A stretch of 64,000 nt of DNA. It comes from Crossaster papposus (lineage: Eukaryota > Echinodermata > Asteroidea > Velatida > Solasteridae). The stretch spans positions 620,001 through 684,000 of the forward strand of contig JBAIAA010000749.1 of the NCBI GenBank assembly GCA_037893245.1, given 5' to 3'. Under the pieces are notes generated by a model. The model ran no database searches. It was not told where the DNA came from and saw only the letters and a list, made by a program, of their open reading frames with translations. A program made the position numbers and the translations under genes. Below, one piece after another: positions 34,391 through 45,292 of this stretch; position 1 is the stretch's first letter; each line of letters starts with the position of its first letter.

Positions 34391-34990
34391 TATTCCTCGG
34401 AGGTTCGTCATAAATAAAACATAATGGCCTATTATGTGTAATTATTGTAGTTAGGCACTGGTCCAGTTAGGTATAATGCCAGTGTTTCATGTCATATATT
34501 AATCAAACACAATCAAAATAAATAAAAACATGGAACTTATAGATTCTTATTTTTCAGTAACAAACTATATATATCATTAAGAAGTTATAACAATTTAAAA
34601 ACATGGGACTAACGAAATTTAAGAAAAGGGCACCAATGCTCACATTTATATTAAAATTTCGCGATATATTAATGGGAAACCGATTGAAAAATTCAGATTG
34701 TCTTCTAATTATGTTTTTAACATCGTATAACGGCATTGACATTTCCATAGGAAGAAAATAATCGAGCAGAAGAAATATAGAGGATAAATCAAATGGCAGA
34801 GCTAGGATAGGTAGCATAGCCTATAAATCATGGCAACATAGGCCTAATGATATCCCCCTCGTCTATGAATTTTGTTATGTTTTTCAACAACTGAAAACAC
34901 TGACAGCAGAATTCTCAGCCAACTCGGTTATCTAGTCTTGAGATCTCTGTGTGGCCGACTTTGCACACTCAGTTCTTTATCCGCCCTTGT
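34391..34990. other. Intergenic, AT-rich
   Basis: Nothing recognised. Confidence 0.4.
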
Positions 34991-35293
34991 TATAGATAGG
35001 ATACACCATTTGCAGAAATCAAAAATTGTTACTACCGAATTGTTAAGAAATATCTTACTTATTTAAAAGTACATAATGATTTTAGACATCGATTAAAACG
35101 TTTACGCTAGACATCCTGCAATTGTTCGCGAAAAAAACAACTGCATGACGCCTGTTGAAAACGAACGCCGTTTTTGTTGCTTTTTTTTCTTGGCATCCAA
35201 GATTGTAAAACTCCGGGCATGTCAGTTAAACGATATTTACTATACAATACAACCCCCAAATCTAACCCATTCATGATAATTAAAGCAATTACC
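34991..35293 (-). mobile_element. MITE family D, copy 2 (diverged)
   Basis: Aligns in inverse orientation to 12817-13180: GGATACACCATTTGCAGA at the left, AAATATCTTACTTATTT and GGCATCCAAGATTGTAAAAC inside, GTTAAACGATATTTACTAT and AAAGCAATTACC at the right. The extreme terminal bases are eroded. Confidence 0.75.
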
Positions 35294-35455
35294 GAGTCGA
35301 GTAGAGAAGGTGTATGTAAACAAAAACGTAATGTGTGGCCAGGAGAGTGTAATAACAAACTCTTCTTCTAAACAGCAGAATCTTGAAGGGAAAGTATTTT
35401 TCTAACAAATTTAGACATCTTTTGCAGTCCCAGATTCATGTCTTTACATCATTAA

Positions 35456-35867
35456 TGTGACCCACCAGGCCAAAACCAGGCGGAAGTCGGCAAATGCTAT
35501 TTCGAGATAAGCATTGTACACAAAAAAATGTGTTGCCGGTCGATTTTGTTCTTCTTCATAAATCGTTAGTTAAAACTCTAATTTATAGGCTGTTCATGTC
35601 TAAACCTTTTTTTTAAATCCCCAAAAGTGATAATATCGGCTTTCTCCTGATTTTTGTTGTCGTTGCTATTACTCAAATTGAGCAAACTTGTTGCCGCGAA
35701 CGGCAACAAAATGTCACTTTTTGAAGCGTCGTTACTTTTCATTTCATAGCGGTACTGGTGCATGTGATGTATCATTTTAAAGCTTAAAACGCTAGCAATC
35801 CAATGGTATAAAAATCTCTCATATGACAAATTTCGACTTTAGCCTGGTTTTGGGGTGGTGGGTCACA
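35456..35867. mobile_element. MITE with ~35-bp inverted repeats beginning TGTGACCC
   Basis: Left TGTGACCCACCAGGCCAAAA and right CCTGGTTTTGGGGTGGTGGG...TCACA are imperfect inverted repeats (mismatches around the GG/CCC run). The 412-bp interior is non-coding. The TGTGACC terminus is shared with the TA-flanked element at 15424-15802, but a TA duplication is not evident here. Confidence 0.7.
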
Positions 35868-36590
35868 TTTTTGCAATGACTGACCTTCGTTGAGATAATG
35901 ATTGAACAAAAATGGCGTCAGTGTATATTCTTTCCCGTGAAGACTACGATCAAACGGATGATGTATGAAATATCCTTCTATTGTAAATACACGGCTAAAT
36001 TAAGAAGCCGGAAAGGTGTCAGAGAGAAATGGGTTAGATTTTGTTTTCGCTTCTTTACTTCTCGATTTAATTCGTGTACATCGCTTGCAGGCGAGGTGCC
36101 GAGCGAATTGCATACCAGTGTTTCTAAATTCGCCACCTTGTGGTGATAGTTGGGCTAGGAACTGTTCCTATATCTCCATGTGAGGATCGATAAACAATAC
36201 AAACCAACAAATTAAAAGGTCTCCACAGAAACAAAGGAAAGACGAATGATGTCTTCCTATGGTAGATATTTCGGAATGTGTGCTTGCGGTATATGCATGT
36301 TAGCAATGCTTACTACTAGTCCAGTTCTTACTGTTGCTCTTTCAGATTATCTTGATAAATTTTGTCGTGTTCTTGCTAATTATGGAAACTAAACTAAACA
36401 CACAACAATGAACTTTCAAAAAGAAACCAAAATGTCAAAGAATTTTCCTGCAGTAAGCCATGGGTAAACATTGCATAGCGGGACCAGTGGGTGGTTAGTC
36501 AACGGCACAAGGTCTTGCAAAACTATTCAAAACGGTGGTCTTAACGCCACAATTAGTTATTACATGTAGTTGAATCATTCAGCGCTTCCT
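35868..36590. other. Intergenic, unique
   Basis: No gene or repeat recognised. Confidence 0.35.
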
Positions 36591-36599
36591 TTCTGTATT

Positions 36600-36960
36600 T
36601 TAAGCCCATTCAGACCAGGGTGACAAACATCGTCCAGGTGTGCCATCAAATAAGAGGGGATCCTATCGGTAACCCGCTGTTCACGTACTTAACATTAGCT
36701 ACACCATTCAGAGCAAGATCCACACGCCATTGTCGTGGGTTTTCGCGAGGTGTGAACCGGTCCGCCCCAGCGCGGTCGACCGCTTTTAACTGGTCGCAAT
36801 TGCGTACATTAACTTCATTAGCGAGTCTATCCCCCCGTTCTCGAGCCGGCTCACAGACACTTATTAAGCTTTGATTGACGTGTGCTCCAATGCTCCGATC
36901 CGTCGGCGTGGTAGGCAGGGTACAAGACAATCAAGGCAGTTTTCTAGACTCCTTCCCTAC
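36600..36960. promoter_or_regulatory. Candidate cis-regulatory block, about 5.4 kb upstream of nkx2.1
   Basis: Unique GC-balanced interval open on both strands. It contains a grainyhead-like GAACCGGTC near 36757 and a TTTGATTGACG string (TALE-like) near 36871. No domain is seen in either frame. Confidence 0.25.
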
Positions 36961-37059
36961 ACATTGAACTTGAGGGGAGGGTTTAGGATACACTGCGTGC
37001 AGCCAGTGCCCTGGGAAAAAGTACGATTTCACGGGTTTGAGGTGAGCAGAACACGTGCC

Positions 37060-37115
37060 GACACCGATCAAGTTATTAATTAAATTAATGATCAAAGATG
37101 ATTGATGATGCAAGC
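37060..37115. promoter_or_regulatory. Dense homeodomain/TCF/PBX-HOX motif cluster
   Basis: TTATTAATTAAATTAAT (homeodomain cores, 37073-37089) is followed by ATCAAAG (TCF/LEF core, 37091-37097) and an exact PBX-HOX octamer TGATTGAT (37099-37106). The three motif types occupy about 35 bp. The motifs are seen directly; regulation of nkx2.1, about 5.7 kb away, is inferred. Confidence 0.35.
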
Positions 37116-37489
37116 CGTCGTTCAAATGTACACTTGCTGTCAAAAAGTAGTTTATTGCGACGTTGAGATAGTTTCCGATAAGACGAATCTGAACAAAGGC
37201 AAATGGTCTAAAACGAGTTTTTGGATTTCGCATGAAGGAAAATGTGCGATTGAATTCGTAGTAAGGAACAGGATGTTTTCATGGTCACATCTTTTATCAT
37301 TGGGCTCTTGTTGTCAAACTAAAAGACTTCAACATGTTTAAACCTTCGTGACGAATTCTTTAGAAACAGATCGTGAATGTGGACCACAAAACCACGAATT
37401 ATTTCCCGATAATAGGAAACATCTGGTCACCGCGTTGGAGAAACCAGAGCAGTAGTTATAAGGGAGGGTGCGCCAGGTGCAACAAGTGT
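37116..37489. other. Intergenic, unique
   Basis: Nothing recognised. Confidence 0.35.
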
Positions 37490-37600
37490 AGTTTTAAATA
37501 TTAAACTCATCTCCGTATGGTCAAAGTGCCATCTGTTTACATCTATATTCAAAAGGTGCCCGGCGGTATGCGCACGCATCGATACAAGATACCAGTCATG
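37490..37600 (+). repeat. Foldback family F fragment
   Basis: CTGTTTACATCTATATTCAA and GGTGCCCGGCGGTATGCGCA match the terminal arm of the element at 10252-10662. Only the arm is present. Confidence 0.55.
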
Positions 37601-38140
37601 CATTTCTTCTGAATTTGGCAGTTTGGATCAGTGCGTGGAATCATGGTAGAATCGCCTTGGTAGAATCTCGAATGTTCAGATTATAGGGAATAGTCAGATT
37701 ATAGTGTCCAATCCTCTCCCAGCTTTTCGAATTTCAAAAGCCGTTGGCTGCTGTCATCATAACAACATCTTGCAAGTTGCAAGTAATGTATTTTATGGTA
37801 TGCCACAAAACACTTTTTGATTGGTAAAATAAAAATATCGGCCATTCCAATGCGTATTAGAAAGTTCAAGCCACCAACGTTATTCATCTTCAATGCCACA
37901 GTGTTCTGGGTTGTAAATGGGCGCCCATCCACCATTATGTTCAATCACCCGACCATTTCGACGCCTCTTTTTCGTCAATTATCTCAATTTAATTCAGTCA
38001 ACATTCATCTTCAGTTAGAGTCTGATTTTTGGAATCGCAATGTATAAGCGGGGAAACGATTACCTAAGTTGTTGCCGAGCTTTATAGTTTGTACGTCGAC
38101 TTTCACACAACATGTAGAATTTACCCGTAGGCCTATTGCT
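37601..38140. other. Intergenic, unique
   Basis: Short frames without domains; nothing recognised. Confidence 0.35.
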
Positions 38141-38372
38141 AATTTATATTTTACTTCTTTGGGCTAAGACAGAAACTTCAAAATTGAACAAAATAGACTA
38201 AAATTGAACACATCAAAAAACGTGAAAAAAATTTATATATTAAAAACTTTCCCTTTATTTTGAATGCAGAAAGTGCTAAAAAGAATGAGCAAAATCATCC
38301 TTTACCAAACCGACTGCTAAATTGAATTACCAATTAAACTGATTGCCAAAACCTTAACGTAGGATGAGTAAT
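38141..38372 (-). repeat. Dispersed repeat family G, copy 2
   Basis: Inverse copy of 24400-24680: TTACTTCTTTGGGCTAAGAC, CTTTCCCTTTATTTTGAAT, TTACCAAACCGACTGCTAAA and TTAACGTAGGATGAGT are shared. It is non-coding. Confidence 0.65.
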
Positions 38373-38589
38373 ACAGAAATGGTTCACTGAACGTGGAGTG
38401 TGATTTTCGTAATTCAACTCTACAATAACACAGTGGTACAGGCGGGGTTCACAAACAACTCCCACGCCGACGCGTTATTTTCCTATGCCTACCGCGCCCT
38501 GGATATGTATTTGACAAGGCAGCGACTTGGCGTGTAGCAGCGCCTGCTATCTGATTTGTGCGTGGCTCCATCGGGGTTTTTAATTTAAA

Positions 38590-39239
38590 GGCCCAGTCCC
38601 ATTGCCAATGACGCATAAATCACGCATAAATCGCGCATAAAATTGGTTTGTGCGTGATTGTTCGTGGAGAAATTGGTCATTTTCTGGGGTTGTGCGTGGT
38701 CAGAATCACCGATGAATCGCGTATAAACTGCGCATGTATCACTTACAATCACTGACAAAGAACGAACATTCCACGCACAACAGCGCACAAGCCCAAACCC
38801 GATACAATTTCTGACGTTCAATCGACGCATGTATAGCGAATGTAACACGTATGGATCACGCATGAACAGCGCACGAGCACTGATGAATCACGTACGGTCC
38901 GCGCATGGAGCACGCATGTATCACTGATGAAGGGCGCACTGACAGAACACGCACATATCACGCACATATCACGCACCTTCCACGTCCAAACTACGTACAT
39001 TGCGCATAAACTGCGCATAAACTGCGTATAATCGCGCACGTTGTGCGTGGAAAAATTTTTGAACCGTTCAAAACCGGCGATCGCGCACAAACCCGTCTCC
39101 GCGTACAATCACTTACAAAAACTGATGCTCCACGTGTGAATCACGTGGGATTTACGCACATCACTGACGAATCACGCACAAAGAAAATTTTATGCGCAAT
39201 TCATGAGTAATTCGTGCGCAAGTGCAGTGGGACTGGGCC
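38590..39239. mobile_element. Inverted-repeat element filled with an 11-bp degenerate tandem array
   Basis: GGCCCAGTCCCATTGC (from 38590) and GCAGTGGGACTGGGCC (to 39239) are near-perfect inverted ends, and the identical TTAAA lies directly outside both (38585-38589 and 39240-39244), consistent with a 5-bp target duplication. The 650-bp interior is largely CACGCATAAAT-like units repeated at 11-bp spacing in both orientations; 38940-39050 is the clearest part. Frames through it (CVIHAC-like peptide repeats) are a by-product. I do not recognise the family. Confidence 0.8.
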
Positions 39240-39244
39240 TTAAA

Positions 39245-40139
39245 GTCTTCCACGGTGGCATTTGTCTTTTATTAGTCTGTCCAACGTTACTTCTCTTGAT
39301 TCAAAGCAAACTTCCCAAGACGACAAAAAAACCACAAGAAACCGTTCCAATTTAGACAGTGATAAATCAAAGGACATTATTTCCTAGGTGTTTTTTGAAT
39401 CAAGTATCTTGCCGAAAACTGCACAGTCTACATGATAACAAACTATAGTCTCTTTTCTGCCGATTTATTGTTATATCTCGAATATCAACAACTTATTTGT
39501 AATACAAAAAAAAGTGATTCAAAAGATATTATCTATTTTTAAACAAAACGGGAATGGATACAAATTGGCCGAAAGAGGGCGTTTTATACGAGTTGAAGCA
39601 CGGACAAGCAAACAAACAAACAAACCTAATGTCGCTCTGAAAACAGCGCTATGATGGGAACATGGCCACGTTCCGGGAATGGATAAATTATCCCAGTAGA
39701 TTTTACTCCAGCATACCATAAGTTTTAAAGTTTTTAACTAAATGGATTTTGATATTGCTTATTCAGCATCATTTTGTCGAAAATTGCATAAATACATCTG
39801 TGTACAGCGCCCTCTTTGTACAGCGCCCTCTATGGTTAGACGATGAGCAGCTAGCCCCCATCCACTCCCCCCGCCCTTCTCGGCCGCGATATCTCGTTCA
39901 TACCACCAACGAGCTTGGGTCGTATACCTCAGCACATGTGAGTTGCAAGTTAAGTTTCGGACTGTATTTCCCTTGAAAAAAACCCACCTCCAAACCACTA
40001 ATTAGTGAAAACAAAATGTTGCAAATGACTAACAAACTTTTTTAAGAAAACAAAACCTAAAAACAAAACATTTCATGGTTTTTCATGGGATTCCGGGTTA
40101 AAAACCCTGTGCATAATCCCCTGCAGTACAGCAATATTT
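39245..40139. other. Intergenic; small tandem duplication at 39803-39836
   Basis: A 16-bp unit (TGTACAGCGCCCTCTT type) occurs twice in tandem near 39803-39836, and CAAA repeats lie near 39608-39626. No gene was recognised. Confidence 0.4.
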
Positions 40140-40480
40140 CGCTCAGTTGCGTGGTTTTAATAATTATTACGTAATAGCTCGTTAGTGCTCCGTTTAGAAA
40201 AGTCGCAACCCCGGCCCGCCCGATCCCTCGTCCCATTTAATGTTGCCAAGAAATAGTGTTGCAAATTTCTTGGGAGGCCTTGTAACAAAATCTCAGCCAC
40301 AACACTGCCGGACAACAAAATACTCGTAATCTACGTTTCTTCGCTGGTTCACGCCATTGTTGTCATGCCAGTCATCGTAATCGTTATCGTCGCACTGTTG
40401 CTGCCATCATGTCGTTCATCACTGTCAACGTGAATATAAACCGCTGGAAAGGGGAGCGATCCGTTGGGCTATTATTATAA
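40140..40480. promoter_or_regulatory. Candidate cis-regulatory block
   Basis: Unique interval with homeodomain-type TTTTAATAATTATTACGTAA near 40155 and a SOX-like CCATTGTTG near 40354, in GC-balanced context. Motif evidence only. Confidence 0.2.
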
Positions 40481-40681
40481 CTCTGGACGCGATTTTCGGA
40501 GCGCTGATGAAAATCGTGAACTTGTTAAACAAAAATGGTTTCTATGGTTCTCTTTTTTTATTATAAAGTAGGATGGATCAGAAGAAAACAAATATAAATC
40601 TGAAGAAGAAATTTGCAGTATGAATCCATGATCCCAAGTGCGTACTAAATACAATTTAGAACCATTTTGGGCTACGACATA

Positions 40682-40748
40682 CCAGTGAAGGTATATTACA
40701 GTCATAAGATGAGAGGCAACATCCTCTCATCTTATGTGATACCACTGG
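40682..40748. repeat. Strong short hairpin
   Basis: A 14-bp perfect stem (CATAAGATGAGAGG at 40703-40716; complement at 40723-40736) encloses a 6-nt loop. After a bulged region, CCAGTG/CACTGG (40682-40687 and 40743-40748) continue the stem. It could be a small palindromic element or a pre-miRNA-like hairpin. No known miRNA seed was recognised. Confidence 0.6.
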
Positions 40749-41317
40749 TTGCTGTATGCCGTAATTTTTTTTTTTCTTTTTTCTTCCGATAATAAATTTG
40801 TATTACTCTCCAATCACCTCTCATAATCCATTGACATACAAAATAACGTAAAGACTAAAATACATATACATATTTCTCACAGATATAATATCTTTTAGAT
40901 TTTTTTAAACCAGCAATTGAAGGACGTTTATCATTATTTTTCATTTTGTAAATGTGAAATCGAGAAATGAAAAGAATAAGATTGTGACATTTAAATCTAG
41001 TGTCGGTAATACCGAACAATAAAAGCTAGTTTTTTACTTTATGCCGTAATTTACGTACAAATCCATTATTAATCTCCAATAGCTTTTCAAGTAATTTATA
41101 GAGCCTGATTTACCAAATTTAGTATTGACTTTATTTTGCATTTGTGAATGGAGTTGCAGACATGGCCTGTAGTAATACCTGTTTAATCTTGGGTCGAGAA
41201 TACAACCTAGGATCGGTCGGAAATGAGAAGCGAATAAATCAAATGGGAAGCCATTATCCTCTTTTTCAACAAACTCATCTCGAGAGATAATCAAATCTCA
41301 GAAAGTGTATCTTCCTA
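40749..41317. other. Intergenic, AT-rich
   Basis: T-rich tract near 40768-40785. No gene recognised. Confidence 0.4.
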
Positions 41318-41848
41318 GGGGCAAATTTCATAAAGCTGCTATGCACACAGAAATTGCTTATCGTTAACAATTCCTTTTTGGCAAAAACAGGGTTACAAAC
41401 AAAATTGTCAGGTGATGTATTGTTTGTGACTGGTATCCAGTTGGTTTTTGATTAGCATAAACGCAAATTGTGTTTTATTATTTGTATTATTTTCTTATTA
41501 TTAATTCTTTCTGGTAAAGAAACCAAAGATCCCTCAAAATCGCTCTAGGCACTGTAGCTCGTAAGCCTGAAGAAACCTGTAGAGAGGAGCCAATTGAGAA
41601 GAAGGTACAGTTTTAGAGGTGGGAGGGAAACACCCAGAATAAAATCCTGGGGAAAACCCACGGAGTCAGGCAGAGACTAAAAACCCAATTAACATATTGG
41701 CTTAGACGGGGTTCGAACCCGGTTCATAGCGCTGAAAACTGCTACGTCAACCTGACTCCAACTTTGATTAAACCTGTTTTTACTAAGCAAGACCTTTTTT
41801 GTGCTAAGCAAATTTTTGTCGGCTTAGCGGCTCCATGAAATTAGCCCC
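41318..41848. mobile_element. MITE family B, copy 2, split by a SINE
   Basis: Ends GGGGCAAATTTCATAAAGCT and GGCTCCATGAAATTAGCCCC are inverted. The two flanks together reconstruct the layout seen in the uninterrupted copy at 9157-9392 (ACAGGGTTACAAACAAAATTG left; TTTTTACTAAGCAAGACC right). The SINE at 41497-41765 sits in between. Confidence 0.85.
41497..41765 (-). repeat. tRNA-headed SINE, copy 2, inserted into MITE family B
   Basis: Read on the minus strand: B-box-like GGTTCGAACC (41710-41719), GTGGGTTTTCCCC body motif and an AATTAATAATAAG-type tail. It aligns throughout with 2150-2400. It interrupts an otherwise recognisable family B element, so it is the younger insertion. Confidence 0.8.
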
Positions 41849-42077
41849 AAATGAGGGTTCTATACAGTTCATGACAATTTGCAAATTTAGGCCTGAAATG
41901 TGAACGTATATGGTATTACATATCTAAAAATGGTTTATAAAATTCATATGTGACTGCAGGGGAGTATAGCCGAAGAAGATAACCATATCTTTCTCAGGAA
42001 TGTGTCCCTTCATTATAACATACCCATTGAATGGTATGGCAATGACTGCTGCTGATATTGTTTCTATGACGTTGGCG

Positions 42078-42722
42078 CGTATAGTGTCTAAAAAAGAAGA
42101 AACCATAACGGAATGCTAAACGTAGAATGTGTAACCAACATAGATAATAATAGGTATGGTTCGAAAGATACACCTTTCTACTTTGAAGTGAGACATTAAA
42201 CCTCCAAATCTGATAATGTTAGACAGAGTTATTTCCCAAGAGAGATAGAATTGACCATGGGAAAAAGGTTCTCGACTTTGTTTGGATGTGCAAGTGTTGC
42301 AATGTGGATGAGCTGTTGGTGACCAGCAGCTAAAACATTAACATTATTGTTTAATGGGTAAACTATATCCATACTGATCCTAAACATGTATAGTATATAC
42401 GTGTAAACATTGTTTCCAAACATGAATTTGGTTTACACGGTAAAGACAGTTTTGACCGTGTAGGCCATGCAATTATCCACACGGAGTAAAGTAAATATTG
42501 TCCAAATGCTTAAAAAGAAAAACCTTGGTCCCATGTTTAATTTGACCTCTCTTGGGAAATTACTCATAACGCTGTCAAAAGTTATCACATTTGGACGTTT
42601 GATGTCTCATTTTAAAGAAAAAATGTGTATCTTTCAATATTAACTATGTTGGTTGCACATTCTATGTGTAGCATTCAATTATAATGTTGTTAGCATTTTT
42701 GGAGAGACACTGTATATTATTC
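42078..42722. mobile_element. Large foldback element with ~190-bp inverted arms
   Basis: Left arm (about 42078-42275; includes AGAATGTGTAACCAACATAG and AGTTATTTCCCAAGAGAG) and right arm (about 42525-42722; includes CTATGTTGGTTGCACATTCT and CTCTTGGGAAATTACT) are diverged inverted repeats around a 250-bp spacer. It is non-coding, and the superfamily is not assigned. Confidence 0.8.
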
Positions 42723-42977
42723 GGATTATCGGATATTCTGTGATTTTTTGGAGAAGCGATTTCAGCAACCCAAAGATGTATCGCCTGCCCGCCTGCCCGC
42801 CTTGCCATTACTAAGACAATATACGTGGGACAGATATTTCAGTAATAGACTGTAATTCTAGGGTAAGTTTGCCTTGACGTGACTTCCCACTACATAACCT
42901 TTGTCTCGACATAACTTTCGAATTCCAATAAAAAGACTGGATTTATTGTTTTTGCATATCGGTGATGTGACAATTTT

Positions 42978-43094
42978 TGACCCAGCACGAGTAAATGAGA
43001 CACTTTGAGCAAAAATGTTTAGCTTTAAATGATGAAATCAAAATCTCAATTTTCATTTTTGCCTCAAAGTGTCTCATTTACTCGTGCTGGGTCA
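42978..43094. mobile_element. Compact hairpin MITE (117 bp)
   Basis: TGACCCAGCACGAGTAAATG... and its near-exact complement form arms of more than 40 bp with a short AT-rich loop. It would form an almost perfect hairpin. Confidence 0.85.
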
Positions 43095-43530
43095 CATTTG
43101 TTCTTACGTATTGAACTTTAAATGAAATTAGGATAGAGAAACAACCAATGAAGAAACGGCATTGTTTATCAAAATGCAGATTAACCAAATTGTAAGCTAA
43201 ACATGAATAAGACCTGAGCACATGGTGTACATTCAGCTCCGTTCCAGGATAAGAAAATGTGCCAAGAAAAATCTGTTCTCATCTCATAATTGAGGGAAAA
43301 AACTTTGCCCTGTTATTTTACAAAAACCCAAAACCGATACTGGGATAGTATTTCAATGCGACAGCGACAGTGTTGTACACATGCATGGTCAGTACCCTCT
43401 CCGCTGAAAAGTAACCGTCTCGAATGGACAAGGCATTGTGACAAATGTTATCGATTCTACTACTTGTAATCTCTAATGTCCCCAACCAGTAGCAAGCCCC
43501 GCGCCTAAGGTGAACAAACAGAAGTGACGG
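43095..43530. other. Intergenic
   Basis: Nothing recognised. Confidence 0.35.
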
Positions 43531-43539
43531 ATGTGATTA

Positions 43540-43740
43540 ATTAAGAAAACGAACCTTTTAACAGACAGGGATGCAAATGAGCTGGCTGGGGGTGTTGGCG
43601 CGGCCGTTCCCCGGAGGCGAGCGAGCCGAGCGCGGCTTGTCCCGCCGTTGAATGGGCGATATGAGCCCGGGCGACAATGGCCCGTCCATACGGTGGTTTT
43701 AAAGTTACACGCAGCTACAATATTGGGTCCGCTCGCGCTC
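43540..43740. promoter_or_regulatory. Candidate enhancer with POU octamer
   Basis: An exact octamer ATGCAAAT at 43571-43578 lies beside a GATTAATTAAG homeodomain string and a CpG-rich unique stretch that includes GACAATGG (SOX-like, near 43673). It lies about 12 kb upstream of nkx2.1. Function is inferred. Confidence 0.28.
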
Positions 43741-43810
43741 TCTTGTCTATCCAGACGTAATCCTGGCGTTTTTTTTTTATCTGTCTCCTGAATAAGACTG
43801 GGTTTTTGGG

Positions 43811-43845
43811 TTTTTTTTTTTTTTTTTGGGGGGGGGGGGGGGGGG
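43811..43845. repeat. Poly-T (17) followed by poly-G (18)
   Basis: Adjacent homopolymers. They create spurious poly-Lys/poly-Pro frames on the minus strand and are a likely assembly weak point. Confidence 0.95.
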
Positions 43846-44389
43846 AGACTGAGCCCCCAGGCCGTACATGGTGGATTTGTTGGTGTTTTTGATTGTGGAA
43901 TCCGTTCGTCATCCACAGTTCCAAGAAGTTTTAGGTTTTCTTAATTAAATCAATAGTTAGTTATTTTGATATAAAAATTAAAATTTTACGAACTTCAAAA
44001 ATGTTAAAAGTTAAGTACACACAAAGCGAATACTTAATTTAGAATTGTAATAACTGATATAAATATAGTTTAGACGAAACTTTGGAAGTATCAATACAAA
44101 AATATTTAGTGCAGTCTATCAGCCTTGCTCGGGTTGACTAAGCCACTTAATATTTTACAAACATACAGATGGAAATAATTGTTTGTCCTATTTTTTATGA
44201 AGCAAAGGAAATATCGAAGACAAATTTGGAGTGTGCTTCAGTAAAGAAAACAATCTTGTATGTGAAATGACCCATCAAAAAGTTAACATTTTTTTCTAAC
44301 TGGGATAAACAGTGTGTGTTGGTGGACTATTGTAACCGAAAACAACTTTAAACAAGCAATGCACCTCGGGTGGAAAAATACAAATTAAA
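43846..44389. other. Intergenic, AT-rich
   Basis: Nothing recognised. Confidence 0.4.
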
Positions 44390-45060
44390 AACCACGGGTC
44401 TTAATTCAGCGGCGCGTGTTGTGACCACCTCCTTTGTTGCACTCTGAGCAATACCAAAGAGCAGAAGATTGCCCGGCGATATGTTTATGTACGCAGCCGA
44501 GAACTTAAGTGCAACAATCACAATTTAATTTGCCGTCTTGTGTAAAATTAGGCCGGCGGCATTATGTTGCCCAAGTAGCACAATAAACGGGGCCCTGACA
44601 AAAGCCTACCACACTGACAAAAATAACACGAATGTGAAGAATGCCATCTCGTTTTTCCTGAATGAGATCCGTTTTCACCCACTCTTCCCATTCAATTGAG
44701 AAAAAACCCAGCCGAGACCGGGATGAAAAAAAAAATAAAGGGGAAAATGTATTTGTTTTCGCCATCTTTTTATAAACTATCGATTCGCTTTGTCAGAAAT
44801 TACCATTTCAATAATCTGTGTAAATCGGGGAGCCCCGCGTGTACGTGATGGTTTGGAGGGGAGACATGAGGCGAGTTTACCGGTGTCAATGCGTTTTCAA
44901 TTAAGGCTGTCTGAGGCTCGTGTGCACCGGGCGCTGTGTGTGTGTTTGCTCTCTTCATGTCGAGTTTGAGCAAGGAGCGGGCAGGGGCCCCGCTAGGCCA
45001 CCGGGCCGCAAACGCCTCTTCAACGGGTCCTGCCCATCTCAAAGGTATATTAAGGTGGTA
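44390..45060. promoter_or_regulatory. Candidate cis-regulatory block
   Basis: Unique, GC-richer interval, densest at 44810-45045. There is no repeat partner and no domain in the frames crossing it. The boundary is set by the family B element starting at 45123. Confidence 0.2.
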
Positions 45061-45122
45061 TTAGATGATTGACCGGAAGAGGTATAAGTCCTTCTATAGA
45101 TCATCATATAAAGATCAGGGCT

Positions 45123-45292
45123 GGGGCTAATCATGGCTGGTGCTGCTAAGCACAACAATTGGCTTAGCACGAACATTCTTTCTCAAGTTGGCAAAACAGG
45201 GTTACAGATAAGAGTTTAGGTGATGCAGAATCGTGTGTGATTGATATTGACAAGCAATGGTTTGTGCTTAGCAGCTCTATGACATTAGCCCC
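45123..45292. mobile_element. MITE family B, copy 3 (short form)
   Basis: Ends GGGGCTAATCATGGCTGGTG and AGCAGCTCTATGACATTAGC plus CCC are inverted and match the other copies. Interior AACAGGGTTACAGATAAGAG is shared. At 170 bp it lacks part of the middle. Confidence 0.8.

Noticed and set aside
38585..39108. Two minus-strand frames with repeated Cys-Val-Ile-like peptides
   Set aside because: Translation of the 11-bp array inside an inverted-repeat element; not a protein gene.
38590..39239. CRISPR-like or satellite array
   Set aside because: Units are about 11 bp and degenerate, without unique spacers, and are bounded by transposon-like inverted ends in an animal genome.
43473..43916. 147-codon minus-strand frame with poly-Pro/poly-Lys
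   Set aside because: Created by the adjacent poly-T and poly-G homopolymers at 43811-43845.
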